Shown: positions 1 through 9,568 of the stretch, piece after piece
Numbering within the stretch: the first letter of the stretch is position 1
How the letters are laid out: every line of letters starts with the position of its first letter
NCBI GenBank assembly: GCA_029880545.1
Contig: JAOUOD010000008.1
Location: forward strand, 1-64,000
Length of the DNA stretch: 64,000 bases
Direction: 5' to 3'
Origin: Gammaproteobacteria bacterium
Lineage (GTDB): Bacteria; Pseudomonadota; Gammaproteobacteria; Acidiferrobacterales; SZUA-150
Notes under the pieces: generated by a model
Databases searched by the model: none
What the model was told of the DNA's origin: nothing
Seen by the model: only the letters and a program-made list of their open reading frames with translations
Made by a program: the position numbers and the translations under genes

Positions 1-353
1 TCTATGACAACCAGGTGGTCGATATTGCCGCTTCCATCAAGCCATCGGCGCGCGGCGAGCTGGAAATCACCGATGTAAACCGTATTTACATGGAGCAGGG
101 CCAACTCAGTGTCGAGATCATGGGTCGCGGCATGGCCTGGCTCGATACCGGCACCCATGATTCGTTGCTGGAAGCCTCATCATTTATCCAGACACTGGAA
201 AAGCGCCAGGGCCTGAAAGTAGCCTGCCCGGAAGAAATCGCCTGGCGTCACAACTGGATTGATGACGCGCAGCTCAAGGCATTGGCAGACCCGCTGATCA
301 AGAACGGTTATGGCCAGTACCTGATGAACCTGCTCAAGCGCGATATTCTCTGA
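1..353 (+). CDS. rfbA: Glucose-1-phosphate thymidylyltransferase, C-terminal part (partial)
   Basis: This is the 3' end of a gene cut by the window edge; the frame is open from base 3 with no start in view. RmlA/RfbA makes dTDP-glucose from dTTP and glucose-1-phosphate, the first step to dTDP-L-rhamnose. The C-terminal 117 residues show family landmarks: the [11 protein letters not shown] stretch near the beginning, [19 protein letters not shown], and the ending YGQYLMNLL. It lies 7 bp before rfbC and the three rfb genes form one compact run. The assignment rests on both the sequence and the rfbC-rfbD neighbours. The nucleotide-binding half lies outside the window. Confidence 0.93.
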   Translation, partial: YDNQVVDIAASIKPSARGELEITDVNRIYMEQGQLSVEIMGRGMAWLDTGTHDSLLEASSFIQTLEKRQGLKVACPEEIAWRHNWIDDAQLKALADPLIKNGYGQYLMNLLKRDIL

Positions 354-360
354 GGCGGCC

Positions 361-936
361 ATGAACATCATCGAAACACCGTTACCCGGCGTACTGGTGA
401 TTGAGCCAAAAGTCTTTGGTGATACGCGCGGCTTCTTTCTTGAGAGTTACAGCGAGCAGCGTTACCGGGAAGCCGGTATCCGTGCAACCTTTGTCCAGGA
501 CAATCATTCGCGTTCGCACAAGGGTGTGTTGCGCGGCCTGCATTACCAGCTGAAACATCCGCAAGGCAAACTGGTGCGGGTAACGGATGGCGAAGTCTTT
601 GATGTGGCCGTGGATATCCGTACCGGTTCACCCACGTTTGGTCAATGGTATGGCGTGCTGCTGTCGGCGGAGAATCATACGCAGTTTTATGTACCGCCCG
701 GTTATGCCCACGGCTTTGTTGTCTTGTCCGAGTCGGCAGACTTTCAGTACAAGTGCACCGATTACTACCATCCCGAGGATGAAGGCATCGTGCTGTGGAA
801 TGATCCGGCACTGGCTATCGACTGGCACCTGGCGGCTATTCAGACCGAGGTCCAGTTGTCCGACAAGGACAAGGTGGCACGCATGCTCGCCGATATTCCC
901 GTTGATCAATTGCCTGCCTGGCAACCGTCATCATGA
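361..936 (+). CDS. rfbC: dTDP-4-dehydrorhamnose 3,5-epimerase
   Basis: RmlC/RfbC epimerises dTDP-4-keto-6-deoxyglucose at C3 and C5 in the cytoplasm. The protein has 191 residues, a little longer than the usual 180-185. Visible landmarks are DTRGFFLESY (21-30), the LRGLHYQ motif with the expected catalytic His61, the cupin segment VPPGYAHGF (111-119), the YKCTDYY stretch with the conserved Tyr130, and NDP at 147-149. The ATG at 361 follows the rfbA stop by 7 bp. Its end overlaps the rfbD start in an ATGA junction, so the two genes are probably translationally coupled. Confidence 0.96.
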   Translation: MNIIETPLPGVLVIEPKVFGDTRGFFLESYSEQRYREAGIRATFVQDNHSRSHKGVLRGLHYQLKHPQGKLVRVTDGEVFDVAVDIRTGSPTFGQWYGVLLSAENHTQFYVPPGYAHGFVVLSESADFQYKCTDYYHPEDEGIVLWNDPALAIDWHLAAIQTEVQLSDKDKVARMLADIPVDQLPAWQPSS

Positions 937-1808
937 AAATCCTGATAGCCGGCGCCAATGGCCAGGTGGGTCGGGAGTTGTGCCGGCGCAGTGCTGACCA
1001 GGGCCATGAATACATTGGCCTGGGCTCAGCCGAACTGGATATCACCAATGCCCAGGCGGTTGACGCCGCAGTGAATGCGTATCAACCGGATGTTGTGATC
1101 AATGCCGCCGCCTACACCGCCGTGGACAAGGCCGAGGACGAAGTCGACCGCGCATTTGCCGTAAATCGTGATGGCCCGGCCAACCTGGCGCGCGCCTGTC
1201 ATGCCGCCGGTATCCCGCTGCTGCATATCTCCACTGATTACGTGTTTGATGGCAGCGCGACCACGCCCTACAAGGAAGAGGATCCGGTCAAGCCGCTGGG
1301 TGTTTATGGTCAAAGCAAGCTTGAAGGCGAGCAACAGGTGCAGGTCTTATGTCCGCATTCCGTTATCCTGCGCACCGCCTGGGTGTTTTCCGCCCATGGC
1401 AATAACTTTGTCAAAACCATGATCCGGCTGGCCCGCGAACGGGATGAGCTTCGCGTCGTCGCCGACCAGCACGGCTGCCCGACATCGGCAACCGGTATTG
1501 CCGACGCCCTGCTTGCCATGGCGCCGCAACTGCAGGCCGATCAAGGCAAGGCAGGCATTTATCATTTCTGCCAGCCCGAACCGACCAGCTGGCACGGTTT
1601 TGCCCAGGCCATTATGGATAGCGCCAGGCCCTATGGCGGCATCAAGGTGACTACCGTGCAGGCCATTGCCACCAGCGATTACCCCACGCGTGCAGCCAGG
1701 CCGGCCTATTCCGTACTGGATACAAAGAACGTACAAGACACCTTCGGCCTTGAGCTGCGCAACTGGCATGCCTCCCTTGAGCAGGTTATTGACGAGTTGC
1801 TTTCCTGA
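933..1808 (+). CDS. rfbD: dTDP-4-dehydrorhamnose reductase
   Basis: RmlD/RfbD performs the last step, NAD(P)H-dependent reduction to dTDP-L-rhamnose. The 291-residue protein is an extended short-chain dehydrogenase. It has a Rossmann motif GANGQVG at 7-13, STDYVFDG at 100-107, and the catalytic Y125-x3-K129 in VYGQSKLEGE. Length and motifs are ordinary. It overlaps rfbC by four bases and ends the rhamnose block; a 125-bp gap separates it from the flippase. Rhamnose is therefore a likely component of the surface polysaccharide made by the genes downstream. Confidence 0.96.
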   Translation: MKILIAGANGQVGRELCRRSADQGHEYIGLGSAELDITNAQAVDAAVNAYQPDVVINAAAYTAVDKAEDEVDRAFAVNRDGPANLARACHAAGIPLLHISTDYVFDGSATTPYKEEDPVKPLGVYGQSKLEGEQQVQVLCPHSVILRTAWVFSAHGNNFVKTMIRLARERDELRVVADQHGCPTSATGIADALLAMAPQLQADQGKAGIYHFCQPEPTSWHGFAQAIMDSARPYGGIKVTTVQAIATSDYPTRAARPAYSVLDTKNVQDTFGLELRNWHASLEQVIDELLS

Positions 1809-1933
1809 GTTAACCCCGTGCCCGCGTATTGGGCTACAATCGCGCACGACCAGTTATTGACCATTGCTCGCAGTCCGACCCGGGTGCCGCGAATGGTTCA
1901 TCCATCTTGACCGGGTAATTGAATCGGCTATCC

Positions 1934-3253
1934 ATGACCAGGCCAACATCATCCAACGGCATCAGCCGCTATATCAGGGGATCCAGCCTGTTTCGAACTG
2001 CCTTTGGCAGTTTCAGCCTGAAAGTCATCGCCGGTGGCGCGACCTTTGTTTCCGGCATCCTGCTGGCGCGGTTACTGGGGCCCAAGGAGTTTGGCATTTA
2101 CGCCATTGTTATGGCGGCGGTGACTCTGGCTGGCTCTGTTGCCGCGTTGGGCTTGCCCATGCTGATTACCCGTGAAGTCGCCCGCTACCAGGCCAATGAA
2201 CAATGGGCCTTGCTCAAAGGCGTTATGCTGACCACGCATCGGTGGACACTCACGGCGGCGGCAATCTTTGTCAGCATCGGGCTGTTGATGGTGATGGCCG
2301 ACTGGCCCATCGCGGATGTCAGTTGGTCGCTCGCGGCACCGGCCTTGATTATCATCCCGTTGCTGGCGTTAACACTGGTTCGTGCCGCCAGCCTGCGTGG
2401 CTTGCACTGGGTGATTCTTGCCGATATCCCGGACTTGATGTTGCGCCCGATCCTGCTGCTGATCATTGCCGGGCTGGTATATATGCTGGTCGGCAGCGCC
2501 ACGGCCGCCGAAGCCATGCAGTTGCAGGCCGTGTGTTTTGCCGTGGCCTTTGTTATTGGGCTGGTGTTCTTGCTGAAAAAAACACCCGCCGCCGTCAAGA
2601 GCGTCGCCGCGGACCATCATCATGCCCACTGGATACGTGAGGCGCAGCCGTTTTTCTGGATCGCGGTGGTATTCCTGGTGGATAGCCAGGTCGGCCTGTA
2701 CCTGCTGGGCCTGCTGGCCGGGCCGGAGCAGGCGGGTATTATGCAGGTGGCCTTGCAACTGGTGACGCTGGTGGTTATTGGCCTGGCCGCGGTGAATTCG
2801 CCGCTGCAACCGCGGCTGTCCGCGGCCTTGGCCCGGCAAAAAACAGACGAGGCGCAAAAACTGCTCACCGAGGCGGCTCGGCTCGGCACCGGTGTTGCCA
2901 CCGTCGCCGCCCTGGTGCTGATTCCGTTTGCACCGCAAATTGTTGCCCTGTTCGGGCCGGAGTACCAGGAGGCAGCCAATGTGTTGCGCATTGTCGTGCT
3001 CGGTCAGTTGATTAACGCCATGGCCGGTTCTTGCGGCATTACACTCAACGCCGGCGGCTACCAGTCTATTACCTTGCTGGGTGTCATTGTTGCCCTGATC
3101 GTCAATTCCATCCTGTGCTGGCTGCTCATCCCCCACTGGCAGGCACTGGGTGCTGCCGTCGCTCTCAGTGCCAGCCTGCTGGTATGGAATGTCATGCTGG
3201 CGGTGGCGGCCAGGCGCAAACTGGGCCTCTATACACCAATACGTTTCTCCTGA
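1934..3253 (+). CDS. Wzx-like polysaccharide flippase (MOP superfamily)
   Basis: This is a very hydrophobic protein of about 439 residues with the repeated membrane-segment layout of oligosaccharide flippases (polysaccharide_synt family). It would move undecaprenyl-linked repeat units across the inner membrane. The N-terminus with FRTAFGSFSLKVIAGG followed by LLARLLGPKEFGIYA is characteristic of the family, in which (A)RLLGPxxFGxY is a recurrent motif. An in-frame TTG at 1919 would add five residues; the ATG at 1934 is preferred, although no strong ribosome site precedes either. It sits between rhamnose synthesis and the WecA-like initiating enzyme, which fits a Wzx/Wzy pathway. The sugar substrate cannot be read from the sequence. 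Confidence 0.85.
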   Translation: MTRPTSSNGISRYIRGSSLFRTAFGSFSLKVIAGGATFVSGILLARLLGPKEFGIYAIVMAAVTLAGSVAALGLPMLITREVARYQANEQWALLKGVMLTTHRWTLTAAAIFVSIGLLMVMADWPIADVSWSLAAPALIIIPLLALTLVRAASLRGLHWVILADIPDLMLRPILLLIIAGLVYMLVGSATAAEAMQLQAVCFAVAFVIGLVFLLKKTPAAVKSVAADHHHAHWIREAQPFFWIAVVFLVDSQVGLYLLGLLAGPEQAGIMQVALQLVTLVVIGLAAVNSPLQPRLSAALARQKTDEAQKLLTEAARLGTGVATVAALVLIPFAPQIVALFGPEYQEAANVLRIVVLGQLINAMAGSCGITLNAGGYQSITLLGVIVALIVNSILCWLLIPHWQALGAAVALSASLLVWNVMLAVAARRKLGLYTPIRFS

Positions 3254-3473
3254 TAGGCGCATCAAAACGCACAGGCCACGCACTCAATTCGGCTAATTCC
3301 AAATTTATACTGGGCTAATCGACACTTCCTTCGTGGAAAAGAAACCCCGATCGGATATAATCCCCGCCATAATAATCAGCCGAACCATAACTCGGGGCCA
3401 AGTACCCCGGCTCGGCATGACGCGGGGATACACCTACACCGAAGTGACTACCAAAATAAGGGGGGGTAGCGCG

Positions 3474-4559
3474 ATGTATCCAGGGGTGACAGCCAACATG
3501 TTGCTGGCGCTGGTGATGACCTGCGCCTTTATTCTTGCCTTGCGCCCGGTGGCGCACCGCTTTGGCCTGCTCGATATTCCGCAAGGGCACAAAACCCATA
3601 GCCAGCACACGCCGCTGGTCGGCGGCATCGCTATTTACACCAGCCTGGCCATCCTGGTGCTGCTGGCTGAAAGCGGTGTTGCCGCCCTCGAAGGGCTGCG
3701 CCCGTTTGCGTGGTTGGTGCTGTTTTCCGGTGCCTTGGTGCTGTCCGGCGCTATTGATGATTACCGCCACTTGTCGGTAGCGGTACGGTTCCCGATCCAG
3801 ATTGCCGTGGCCACGGGCCTGTGCCTGGCCACCGGCACCCAAATCAATGATCTTGGTTACCTGCTTTATGACGGCGTGTTTGTGCTCGGTATTGCTGCCT
3901 TGCCGTTCACGGTATTTGCCATGGTCGGCGCCATCAATGCACTGAACATGACCGATGGTCTCGATGGCCTTGCCGGCAGCCTGGTACTGATAACACTGCT
4001 GGCCCTGGCTGCTATCGCTGGCCTGGGTGGTGATACGCAATCGTTGACCTTTCTGCTGACATTGGCCGCCGCCGTAACAGGTTTCCTGTTATTCAATGCC
4101 CGCTTACCGGGACGGCATCATGCGCACGTATTCCTGGGCGATGCCGGCAGCATGATGCTGGGCCTGGTGATCTGTTATTTCCTGGTGACATTCTCCCAGG
4201 GAGAGAATCGCCTGATGAGCCCGGTGACGGCACTGTGGGTATTTGCCATGCCGTTGCTCGATACCTTCGGCGTCATGATACGTCGCAAGCAGGCCGGCAG
4301 GCCGGTATGGGAGCCGGCCCGTGATCATCTGCATCACCGGTTATTGCGTCGCGGCTTTACCATCGGCCAGACCGTTGCCATTATCGCCGCACTGCAATGC
4401 TTGCTGAGTGGCATGGGTGTCGTCGGAAACTATTATTCATTGCCGGATTACCTTTTGTTTTACGGTTGGATCACATTATTCGTTATTGCCAATTATGGAC
4501 CAAGGTATTGGAGGCGGCCCATGAGTAATACCAAGTTTGGACAGACCTTGGATTCATAG
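3474..4559 (+). CDS. wecA: WecA-like undecaprenyl-phosphate GlcNAc-1-phosphate transferase
   Basis: This multi-spanning inner-membrane enzyme of the MraY/WecA family transfers a sugar-1-phosphate to undecaprenyl phosphate and starts the repeat unit. Diagnostic motifs are DIPQGHKTHSQHTPLVGGIA near the N-terminus, IDDYRHLSV, NALNMTDGLDGLAG (the Asp-rich MTDG motif), the HVFLGDAGSMMLG loop and the cytoplasmic PARDHLHHRLLRRG histidine motif. The reading frame is open from a GTG at 3333. The ATG at 3474 follows a strong G-rich ribosome site at 3459-3468 and matches the family N-terminus, giving 361 residues. It is the last GC-rich gene before the AT-rich island. The precise sugar is not determinable; GlcNAc is the family default. 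Confidence 0.88.
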   Translation: MYPGVTANMLLALVMTCAFILALRPVAHRFGLLDIPQGHKTHSQHTPLVGGIAIYTSLAILVLLAESGVAALEGLRPFAWLVLFSGALVLSGAIDDYRHLSVAVRFPIQIAVATGLCLATGTQINDLGYLLYDGVFVLGIAALPFTVFAMVGAINALNMTDGLDGLAGSLVLITLLALAAIAGLGGDTQSLTFLLTLAAAVTGFLLFNARLPGRHHAHVFLGDAGSMMLGLVICYFLVTFSQGENRLMSPVTALWVFAMPLLDTFGVMIRRKQAGRPVWEPARDHLHHRLLRRGFTIGQTVAIIAALQCLLSGMGVVGNYYSLPDYLLFYGWITLFVIANYGPRYWRRPMSNTKFGQTLDS

Positions 4560-4686
4560 GAAGCAACCGGCAAGTGTTTGCAGTCCCCGCATATGCCTGA
4601 GCTAACGAACATCCCCATCGACAGAAATTAGGCATCTGCAACCTATATATCTGTTGTTATCGACATGAGGAATAATTTTGAACTGA

Positions 4687-5676
4687 ATGGGTATTATGAC
4701 GGAAAAAGTACAACCGATTTTCATTATGTCCCTGCCGAGAACTGGGTCCACTCTGTTACAAAGGATTCTGTCTTTGCATCCGAAAATAAGCTCGACATCG
4801 GAAGCGTGGATTCTTCTGCCGCTTTTGTATTCTTTTGAATACGATGGGGTAGTCAGTGAGTATTGGCATCGAACCGCTGTAGATGCAATATCAGATTTTG
4901 TTGAGAAACTCCCAAACAAAGACGCTGATTTTAAAAGCGCCATAAGGTCTTTTTCGCTAGAGCTCTATGGCGCAGCGTCAGAAAAGGATTCGAGATATTT
5001 CATAGACAAGACACCGCGATATCATGTGATGGCGAAACGAATAATGGAGATATTCCCAGATGCGAAGATTATTTTTCTTTGGCGTAATCCACTTGCCGTA
5101 GTATCTTCATTGATCAGCACATTTGGACACGGCATATGGAACGTCAATTATTTTAAAATCGATCTTTTTAAAGGCCTGATAGCGCTGATGGATGCATTTA
5201 AAGATAATAGTCACCGATCGTTGTCGGTAAATTATGAAAAGTTAATCAGCAACCCAGAAGAGTGTTTATCAAGAATATTTTCATATCTGGACCTGGATGT
5301 AGTTGATATAAAATCCATAAATTTGAAAGATGCTGTCTTTCAAGGAAAGATGGGGGATCCTACTGGAACTAAAAATTATGGCGAAATTACATCTTTGCCG
5401 CTGAACAAGTGGAAGAGTGTTTTAAGGAGTCCGATAAGAAAGTGGTGGTGTAAGCGCTATATTAAGGAAATTGGAGCAAGTCGATGGGAGTTAATTGGAT
5501 ATCAACAGAAAGATCTTCTTGAAAGTATTGAAGGAATATCTACTTCTTACGGTATACGCGGTATTTGCGAGGACGCTATCAGGCATTTGTATGGAAATAT
5601 CTTACCGATGATTTCTTCCGTAAACGTTAAAGCAAAATTCAAGAAGAATAAAAAAGTCATCTATCCGTATTATTGA
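4687..5676 (+). CDS. Sulfotransferase family protein
   Basis: The protein has 329 residues. The N-terminal PRTGSTLLQRIL (about residues 16-27) matches the 5'-phosphosulfate-binding loop of PAPS-dependent sulfotransferases. FLWRNPLAVVSSLIS (about 135-149) matches the 3'-phosphate-binding motif. It is a soluble enzyme that would move sulfate from PAPS to a sugar hydroxyl. A second ATG at 4696 is possible, and a GAGGAA sequence lies rather far upstream. It is the first gene of the AT-rich island, 21 bp before the polymerase. With the second sulfotransferase at 8705 and cysC at 18446, it suggests a sulfated polysaccharide. The acceptor is unknown. Confidence 0.85.
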   Translation: MGIMTEKVQPIFIMSLPRTGSTLLQRILSLHPKISSTSEAWILLPLLYSFEYDGVVSEYWHRTAVDAISDFVEKLPNKDADFKSAIRSFSLELYGAASEKDSRYFIDKTPRYHVMAKRIMEIFPDAKIIFLWRNPLAVVSSLISTFGHGIWNVNYFKIDLFKGLIALMDAFKDNSHRSLSVNYEKLISNPEECLSRIFSYLDLDVVDIKSINLKDAVFQGKMGDPTGTKNYGEITSLPLNKWKSVLRSPIRKWWCKRYIKEIGASRWELIGYQQKDLLESIEGISTSYGIRGICEDAIRHLYGNILPMISSVNVKAKFKKNKKVIYPYY

Positions 5677-5697
5677 TCCACATGGTTATTTAATTGT

Positions 5698-6972
5698 ATG
5701 CATAAATATGCAGACCTGTTTCAAACTATATTATTAGTAGCACTATCTGGAAATATGGCGATAGTGGCGTCTGACCGTATTGAATATTCTCTAGTTCTTG
5801 GATTTGCGTACTTTCTGTTTCAATTCTTAAAAAGACGGGAGAACCGGATTGAAGTAAGACCAATGATCGTGATCACTTTATTTTCAATACTTCTGATAAT
5901 TCAATATGTATTAGTTCCAGAAAGTCTTATTTTATCGTCATCAGGGTTTATTCTGAAGTTATGTATCGCTTATCTTGCGATAATTGTTATTAAAGATTTT
6001 CCTTTGAAGTATGTTCATGCGATTTTCTTTCTATCCATCATATCGCTCTTTATTTTCACCGTTGACTTAGGATTCCAGAATATTGGAATAGATATTCGCC
6101 CATATTTTATTTGGATGAGCGAGATAATTGCTGTAGAAGACTACGGGGTGCAGTCTCGTATAAATATTGGAATACACAATTTTCAGACTGGGGATAATAT
6201 TGATAGGAACGCCGGATTTTTTTGGGAGCCTGGCGCGTATTCCGGGTACATTATTCTGGCGCTTATTTTTCTATCGGCATGCAGGGATAGAGTCACAGCA
6301 AAATCCTTTTGGACAATGTTTCTTATTCTAGTTCTTGCTCTTTTTTCGACGAAATCGACTACAGGTTTAGTCATTTTCCCGCTTGTTGTTGTATTGTTGT
6401 TGAATGTCGGGAGTGGCACAAAACGAAATATCTATATAAATGTTTTGGCGATATCTATTTTGATATCGGTTAGTGTTGTAATGTTTGGGGTAATATTTAG
6501 CATGGATTTTGTAGGAGACAAGTTGCAAGAGTTGTATGGACGAGCATTTTACCAGGAAGCTGGATGGCATCTTAGTCGATTTGGATCAGTAATGTTCGAT
6601 TGGGATCATATTCTTGTTCACCCGTTTGTAGGGTGGGGATTTGGAAGTGTCGAGCATTATACGATGTATACCGATCTGACTAGATATGAGGTAGGCAATG
6701 GAGCGTCCGGATTTGTTCGGCAAACGGGATTCTTAGGAGCTGCAATATACGTTATTTTCGCATACATCGGCCTCCTTTCAATATTTAGAAAAACATGGAA
6801 AGCAATCTACTCAATGTCTTTAGTGATATTGACATTAAACGGTGAATACTTCCTATCGTACCCAATTTTTCTAGCTCTGATGTTCTTGAATAATCAGAAA
6901 TATTATCCAATCCAGCGCGGGAATTACAGTTCACGATCCAATCTGGTAATGCGTAAAGGCGAGGGTCGATAG
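5698..6972 (+). CDS. O-antigen polymerase-like (Wzy) membrane protein
   Basis: This 424-residue protein consists largely of hydrophobic segments, about ten to twelve, with a larger periplasmic loop. RNAGFFWEPGAYSGYI (about residues 168-183) closely resembles the R-x-x-G-x-F-x-E-P signature of Wzy and O-antigen ligase family proteins. WGFGSVEHYTMYTDL fits the second family loop. It would polymerise flipped repeat units at the periplasmic face. It overlaps the next gene in a TAGTG junction. Wzy proteins are poorly conserved, so the call depends on topology, the loop motif and context; a ligase remains an alternative. Confidence 0.75.
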   Translation: MHKYADLFQTILLVALSGNMAIVASDRIEYSLVLGFAYFLFQFLKRRENRIEVRPMIVITLFSILLIIQYVLVPESLILSSSGFILKLCIAYLAIIVIKDFPLKYVHAIFFLSIISLFIFTVDLGFQNIGIDIRPYFIWMSEIIAVEDYGVQSRINIGIHNFQTGDNIDRNAGFFWEPGAYSGYIILALIFLSACRDRVTAKSFWTMFLILVLALFSTKSTTGLVIFPLVVVLLLNVGSGTKRNIYINVLAISILISVSVVMFGVIFSMDFVGDKLQELYGRAFYQEAGWHLSRFGSVMFDWDHILVHPFVGWGFGSVEHYTMYTDLTRYEVGNGASGFVRQTGFLGAAIYVIFAYIGLLSIFRKTWKAIYSMSLVILTLNGEYFLSYPIFLALMFLNNQKYYPIQRGNYSSRSNLVMRKGEGR

Positions 6973-7865
6973 TGGCGAAGATATCAATAGTAACTCCTAG
7001 TTATAATATGGCGGACTTCATAGAGACAACTCTTCTGTCAGTTATAACTCAAAATAATGTAGATTTGGAATATATAGTTGTAGATGGCATGTCTACCGAT
7101 AAAACCAGCAAAATCCTGGATCAATATGGGAAATCTATTAGCCATGTAATCTGCGAAGAGGACGAGGGTCAGTATTATGCGATCAAAAATGGTTTTTCCA
7201 TATCTACCGGAGAAATAATGGGCTGGATAAACGCCGATGATATCTATATGCCTTGGACGCTTTCTGTAGTATCGGAGATATTTGATAGTCACGATGATGT
7301 AGATTGGATTATAGGCAATCCTGGGTTTATAAATGAAAGAGGGCAATACATTGCCGTCCACGGAAAGCTCGCGTCGTATCCAAGGCAATATATCCAAAAT
7401 GGATGGTATAGGCAGCATTTGGCTGGATATCTTCAGCAAGAAAGCATGTTTTGGAGAAGGCGGTTATGGGAGAAGGCAGGTGGTTTGGACCTTTCCCTAA
7501 ACCTGGCAGCGGACTTCAAACTGTGGGTCAATTTCGCAAAATACGCGGATCTGTTTCCTGTAAATATCCCTCTTGCAGCATTTAGAAAGAGACCAGGACA
7601 ACAGCGATCGTCGCTTCACAGCAATAAATACAACGAAGAAGTCTTCTCTGTGTGCAAGGATCTACCGCCTCCCCCGTTGTTGTGGAACAAATTGTCATCT
7701 CTCGGAAAAGTGCATAGCAGTGTAGCGAGAGCTATAAAATTTCATAAAACAAGAATTTTGTCATATTCAGATATCCGTCAGTCATGGGTTAAAGAGAGTA
7801 TGCGATTATCGATATCAAGAGTTCATATGACTAATTTGATTTTAGAGTATATGAAACAAAGTTAA
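6972..7865 (+). CDS. Family 2 glycosyltransferase
   Basis: This is a GT-A fold, GT2-family enzyme of 297 residues. The N-terminal ISIVTPSYNMADFIETTLLSV is the standard nucleotide-sugar-binding start, followed by EYIVVDGMSTDKT. WINADDIYMPW (about residues 85-95) contains the metal-binding acidic motif in the N-A-D-D form seen in many O-antigen transferases. There is no membrane segment. It starts with GTG inside the stop codon of the polymerase gene, which indicates coupling. It would add one sugar to the growing lipid-linked repeat; donor and linkage cannot be read. Confidence 0.9.
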   Translation: MAKISIVTPSYNMADFIETTLLSVITQNNVDLEYIVVDGMSTDKTSKILDQYGKSISHVICEEDEGQYYAIKNGFSISTGEIMGWINADDIYMPWTLSVVSEIFDSHDDVDWIIGNPGFINERGQYIAVHGKLASYPRQYIQNGWYRQHLAGYLQQESMFWRRRLWEKAGGLDLSLNLAADFKLWVNFAKYADLFPVNIPLAAFRKRPGQQRSSLHSNKYNEEVFSVCKDLPPPPLLWNKLSSLGKVHSSVARAIKFHKTRILSYSDIRQSWVKESMRLSISRVHMTNLILEYMKQS

Positions 7866-7891
7866 TTGACGGCAACGACAGGAATTAATTC

Positions 7892-8656
7892 GTGAATACG
7901 ATCGAAGAGAAGAAAATCGGATTTGGTGACCTGATAAGAATTAGAAGCCAGGAGGATTTCAGTAATTTTCTTATTGGGCTCGCAGTGGAACAGTATTGCT
8001 CTTGGAGAAAAAAAAACAACGAGCCATTGGGCAAGGTTTTAGCCATCTGTGCGACTAATAGGGAGGCTATCATGCTTCCCAAGTTTCCATTTGACAAAAT
8101 TGTGCTCACAGGAATACATGATCAAACGGAAAATCTTCGCCCATACCTAGATAGAGATCACCGTGTAGAATATAGAGTTGAAAACGCAGAAAAATTATCT
8201 TTCGAAAATGCGGAGTATGATCTTGTGTTTTGTAAGTCCGGATTGCATCATCTCGCGCGTCCGGTTCAGGGTTTATACGAGATGCTCCGAGTTTGTAATT
8301 CAGCAGCAATATTTATTGAGCCATTTGAAACACCGTTAAGCAACGTTTTGGATAGATTAAATCTTAGATCAAAATATGAGCGACAAGACGATATGAACAT
8401 TGAGGGACGGGACAACTATGTTTTTCGGTGGCAGAGGCGATTGCTCGAGCAACTCCTAAATAGTTATTATCTTGAGTCAGGTTATAAGTTGGATATTGTA
8501 CGTGGCTGGATGAGTAGCCGGTACAATGCACACGATAATGGAATAGTTCGTATGGCATCCTCCGTAGCAGGGTTTCTTGCATCGAATTTACCAGGATGTG
8601 GTGGGAATCAGATTATTTGCACGATAAATCCTGGTATGAATTTGCCGCCGAACTAA
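7892..8656 (+). CDS. SAM-dependent methyltransferase-like protein
   Basis: The protein has 254 residues and starts with GTG. The central part resembles a class I methyltransferase of the Methyltransf_11 type. A VLAICATNREAIML segment stands where motif I would be, then VENAEKLSFENAEYDLVFCKSGLHHLARP matches the motif II/III area, and LYEMLRVCNSAAIFIEP the following strand and helix. The glycine-rich motif I is weak (no G-x-G-x-G), so SAM binding is plausible but not certain. It lies inside the AT-rich polysaccharide island and may methylate a sugar of the repeat unit. A degenerate, non-catalytic member is possible. Confidence 0.6.
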   Translation: MNTIEEKKIGFGDLIRIRSQEDFSNFLIGLAVEQYCSWRKKNNEPLGKVLAICATNREAIMLPKFPFDKIVLTGIHDQTENLRPYLDRDHRVEYRVENAEKLSFENAEYDLVFCKSGLHHLARPVQGLYEMLRVCNSAAIFIEPFETPLSNVLDRLNLRSKYERQDDMNIEGRDNYVFRWQRRLLEQLLNSYYLESGYKLDIVRGWMSSRYNAHDNGIVRMASSVAGFLASNLPGCGGNQIICTINPGMNLPPN

Positions 8657-8704
8657 CAACAACATAATTTTCGACGCCGGCTACATAAAAGAGGAAATAT
8701 AGTT

Positions 8705-9568
8705 TTGGATGCTTCAAGATACTATCGTATAAGAAGAAGAGTAAGAAAAACTGTTCAATATTTCGTTATGAGGAATATTGCCCCGTTAACGCCACATCAA
8801 TTACGTGCGTATAGGGCGTCTCCAAGGGTGTTCGCCAACAGTATACCTAAGGCGGGTACAAATCTCTTGAGCCGATTGCTTAAAATGATGCCGAATGTTG
8901 TTCCAGCATGGACGTATCACATTGACGAGACAATGGATGGGGCGTTTAGACAACTACGTAGCGGTAAGAGAGGGCAGATAATCACGGCTCACATGCCTTG
9001 GACTCAGAAGCTGGCAGAAGTCTTGGAGGAGGAGCAATACAAAAAGGTTTTCATAGTGCGTGATATGCGAGATGTGATCGTGTCCGGATTACATTATGTT
9101 ACAAAGAAGGATAGGTCGCATCCTCTTCATGCTTATATGAAGTCATTGCCAGACGATGATTCGAGATTAACATCGCTGATAAAAGGCGTCGATGCAGCGT
9201 ACTACCCAAATCAGATAAAACCAGATAGTTGGTATAATGATTCTTATCGGTCCTTTATTCCTTGGATTGATGATTCGGACTGTTGTCTTCTTCGGTTTGA
9301 GGATTTAATTGGTGAACAAGGGGGTGGGTCTGGCGGCGTGCAAGCACAACAAATCAGTAAGCTGGCTGCTCATTTAGGTATTGATCTAGATCGTAACGAG
9401 GTAACGAAAATCTCCGCCAATTTGTTTTCTAGCTCATCTAGAACGTTTAGAAAAGGCCAGATAGGAGATTGGGTTTATCATTTCAGTGATTTCCATAAAG
9501 AGATATTCAAAGAGTATTACGGTGAGCTACTAATAAGGCTCGGATATGAGGAAGATGGGAATTGGTAG
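8705..9568 (+). CDS. Sulfotransferase domain protein
   Basis: The protein has 287 residues and a TTG start behind AGAGGAAA. SIPKAGTNLLSRLLKMMP (about residues 42-59) is the PAPS 5'-phosphosulfate loop and FIVRDMRDVIVSGLHYV (about 115-131) the 3'-phosphate-binding motif. It is more like the classical Sulfotransfer_1 family than the gene at 4687, so the two are not recent duplicates. LLRFEDLIGE and an FRKGQIGDW segment near the C-terminus match the conserved end of cytosolic sulfotransferases, where R-K-G binds PAPS. It probably sulfates a different position of the same polysaccharide. Confidence 0.85.
   Translation: MDASRYYRIRRRVRKTVQYFVMRNIAPLTPHQLRAYRASPRVFANSIPKAGTNLLSRLLKMMPNVVPAWTYHIDETMDGAFRQLRSGKRGQIITAHMPWTQKLAEVLEEEQYKKVFIVRDMRDVIVSGLHYVTKKDRSHPLHAYMKSLPDDDSRLTSLIKGVDAAYYPNQIKPDSWYNDSYRSFIPWIDDSDCCLLRFEDLIGEQGGGSGGVQAQQISKLAAHLGIDLDRNEVTKISANLFSSSSRTFRKGQIGDWVYHFSDFHKEIFKEYYGELLIRLGYEEDGNW

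Noticed and set aside
2369-3283. 304-residue antisense frame over the flippase gene
   Set aside because: Its composition is Gln/His/Arg-rich as expected from reversed hydrophobic codons; the plus strand is a clear membrane protein.
3356-3361. TATAAT box before the WecA-like gene
   Set aside because: It is a perfect -10 hexamer, but no acceptable -35 stands 16-18 bp upstream, so a promoter is not claimed.
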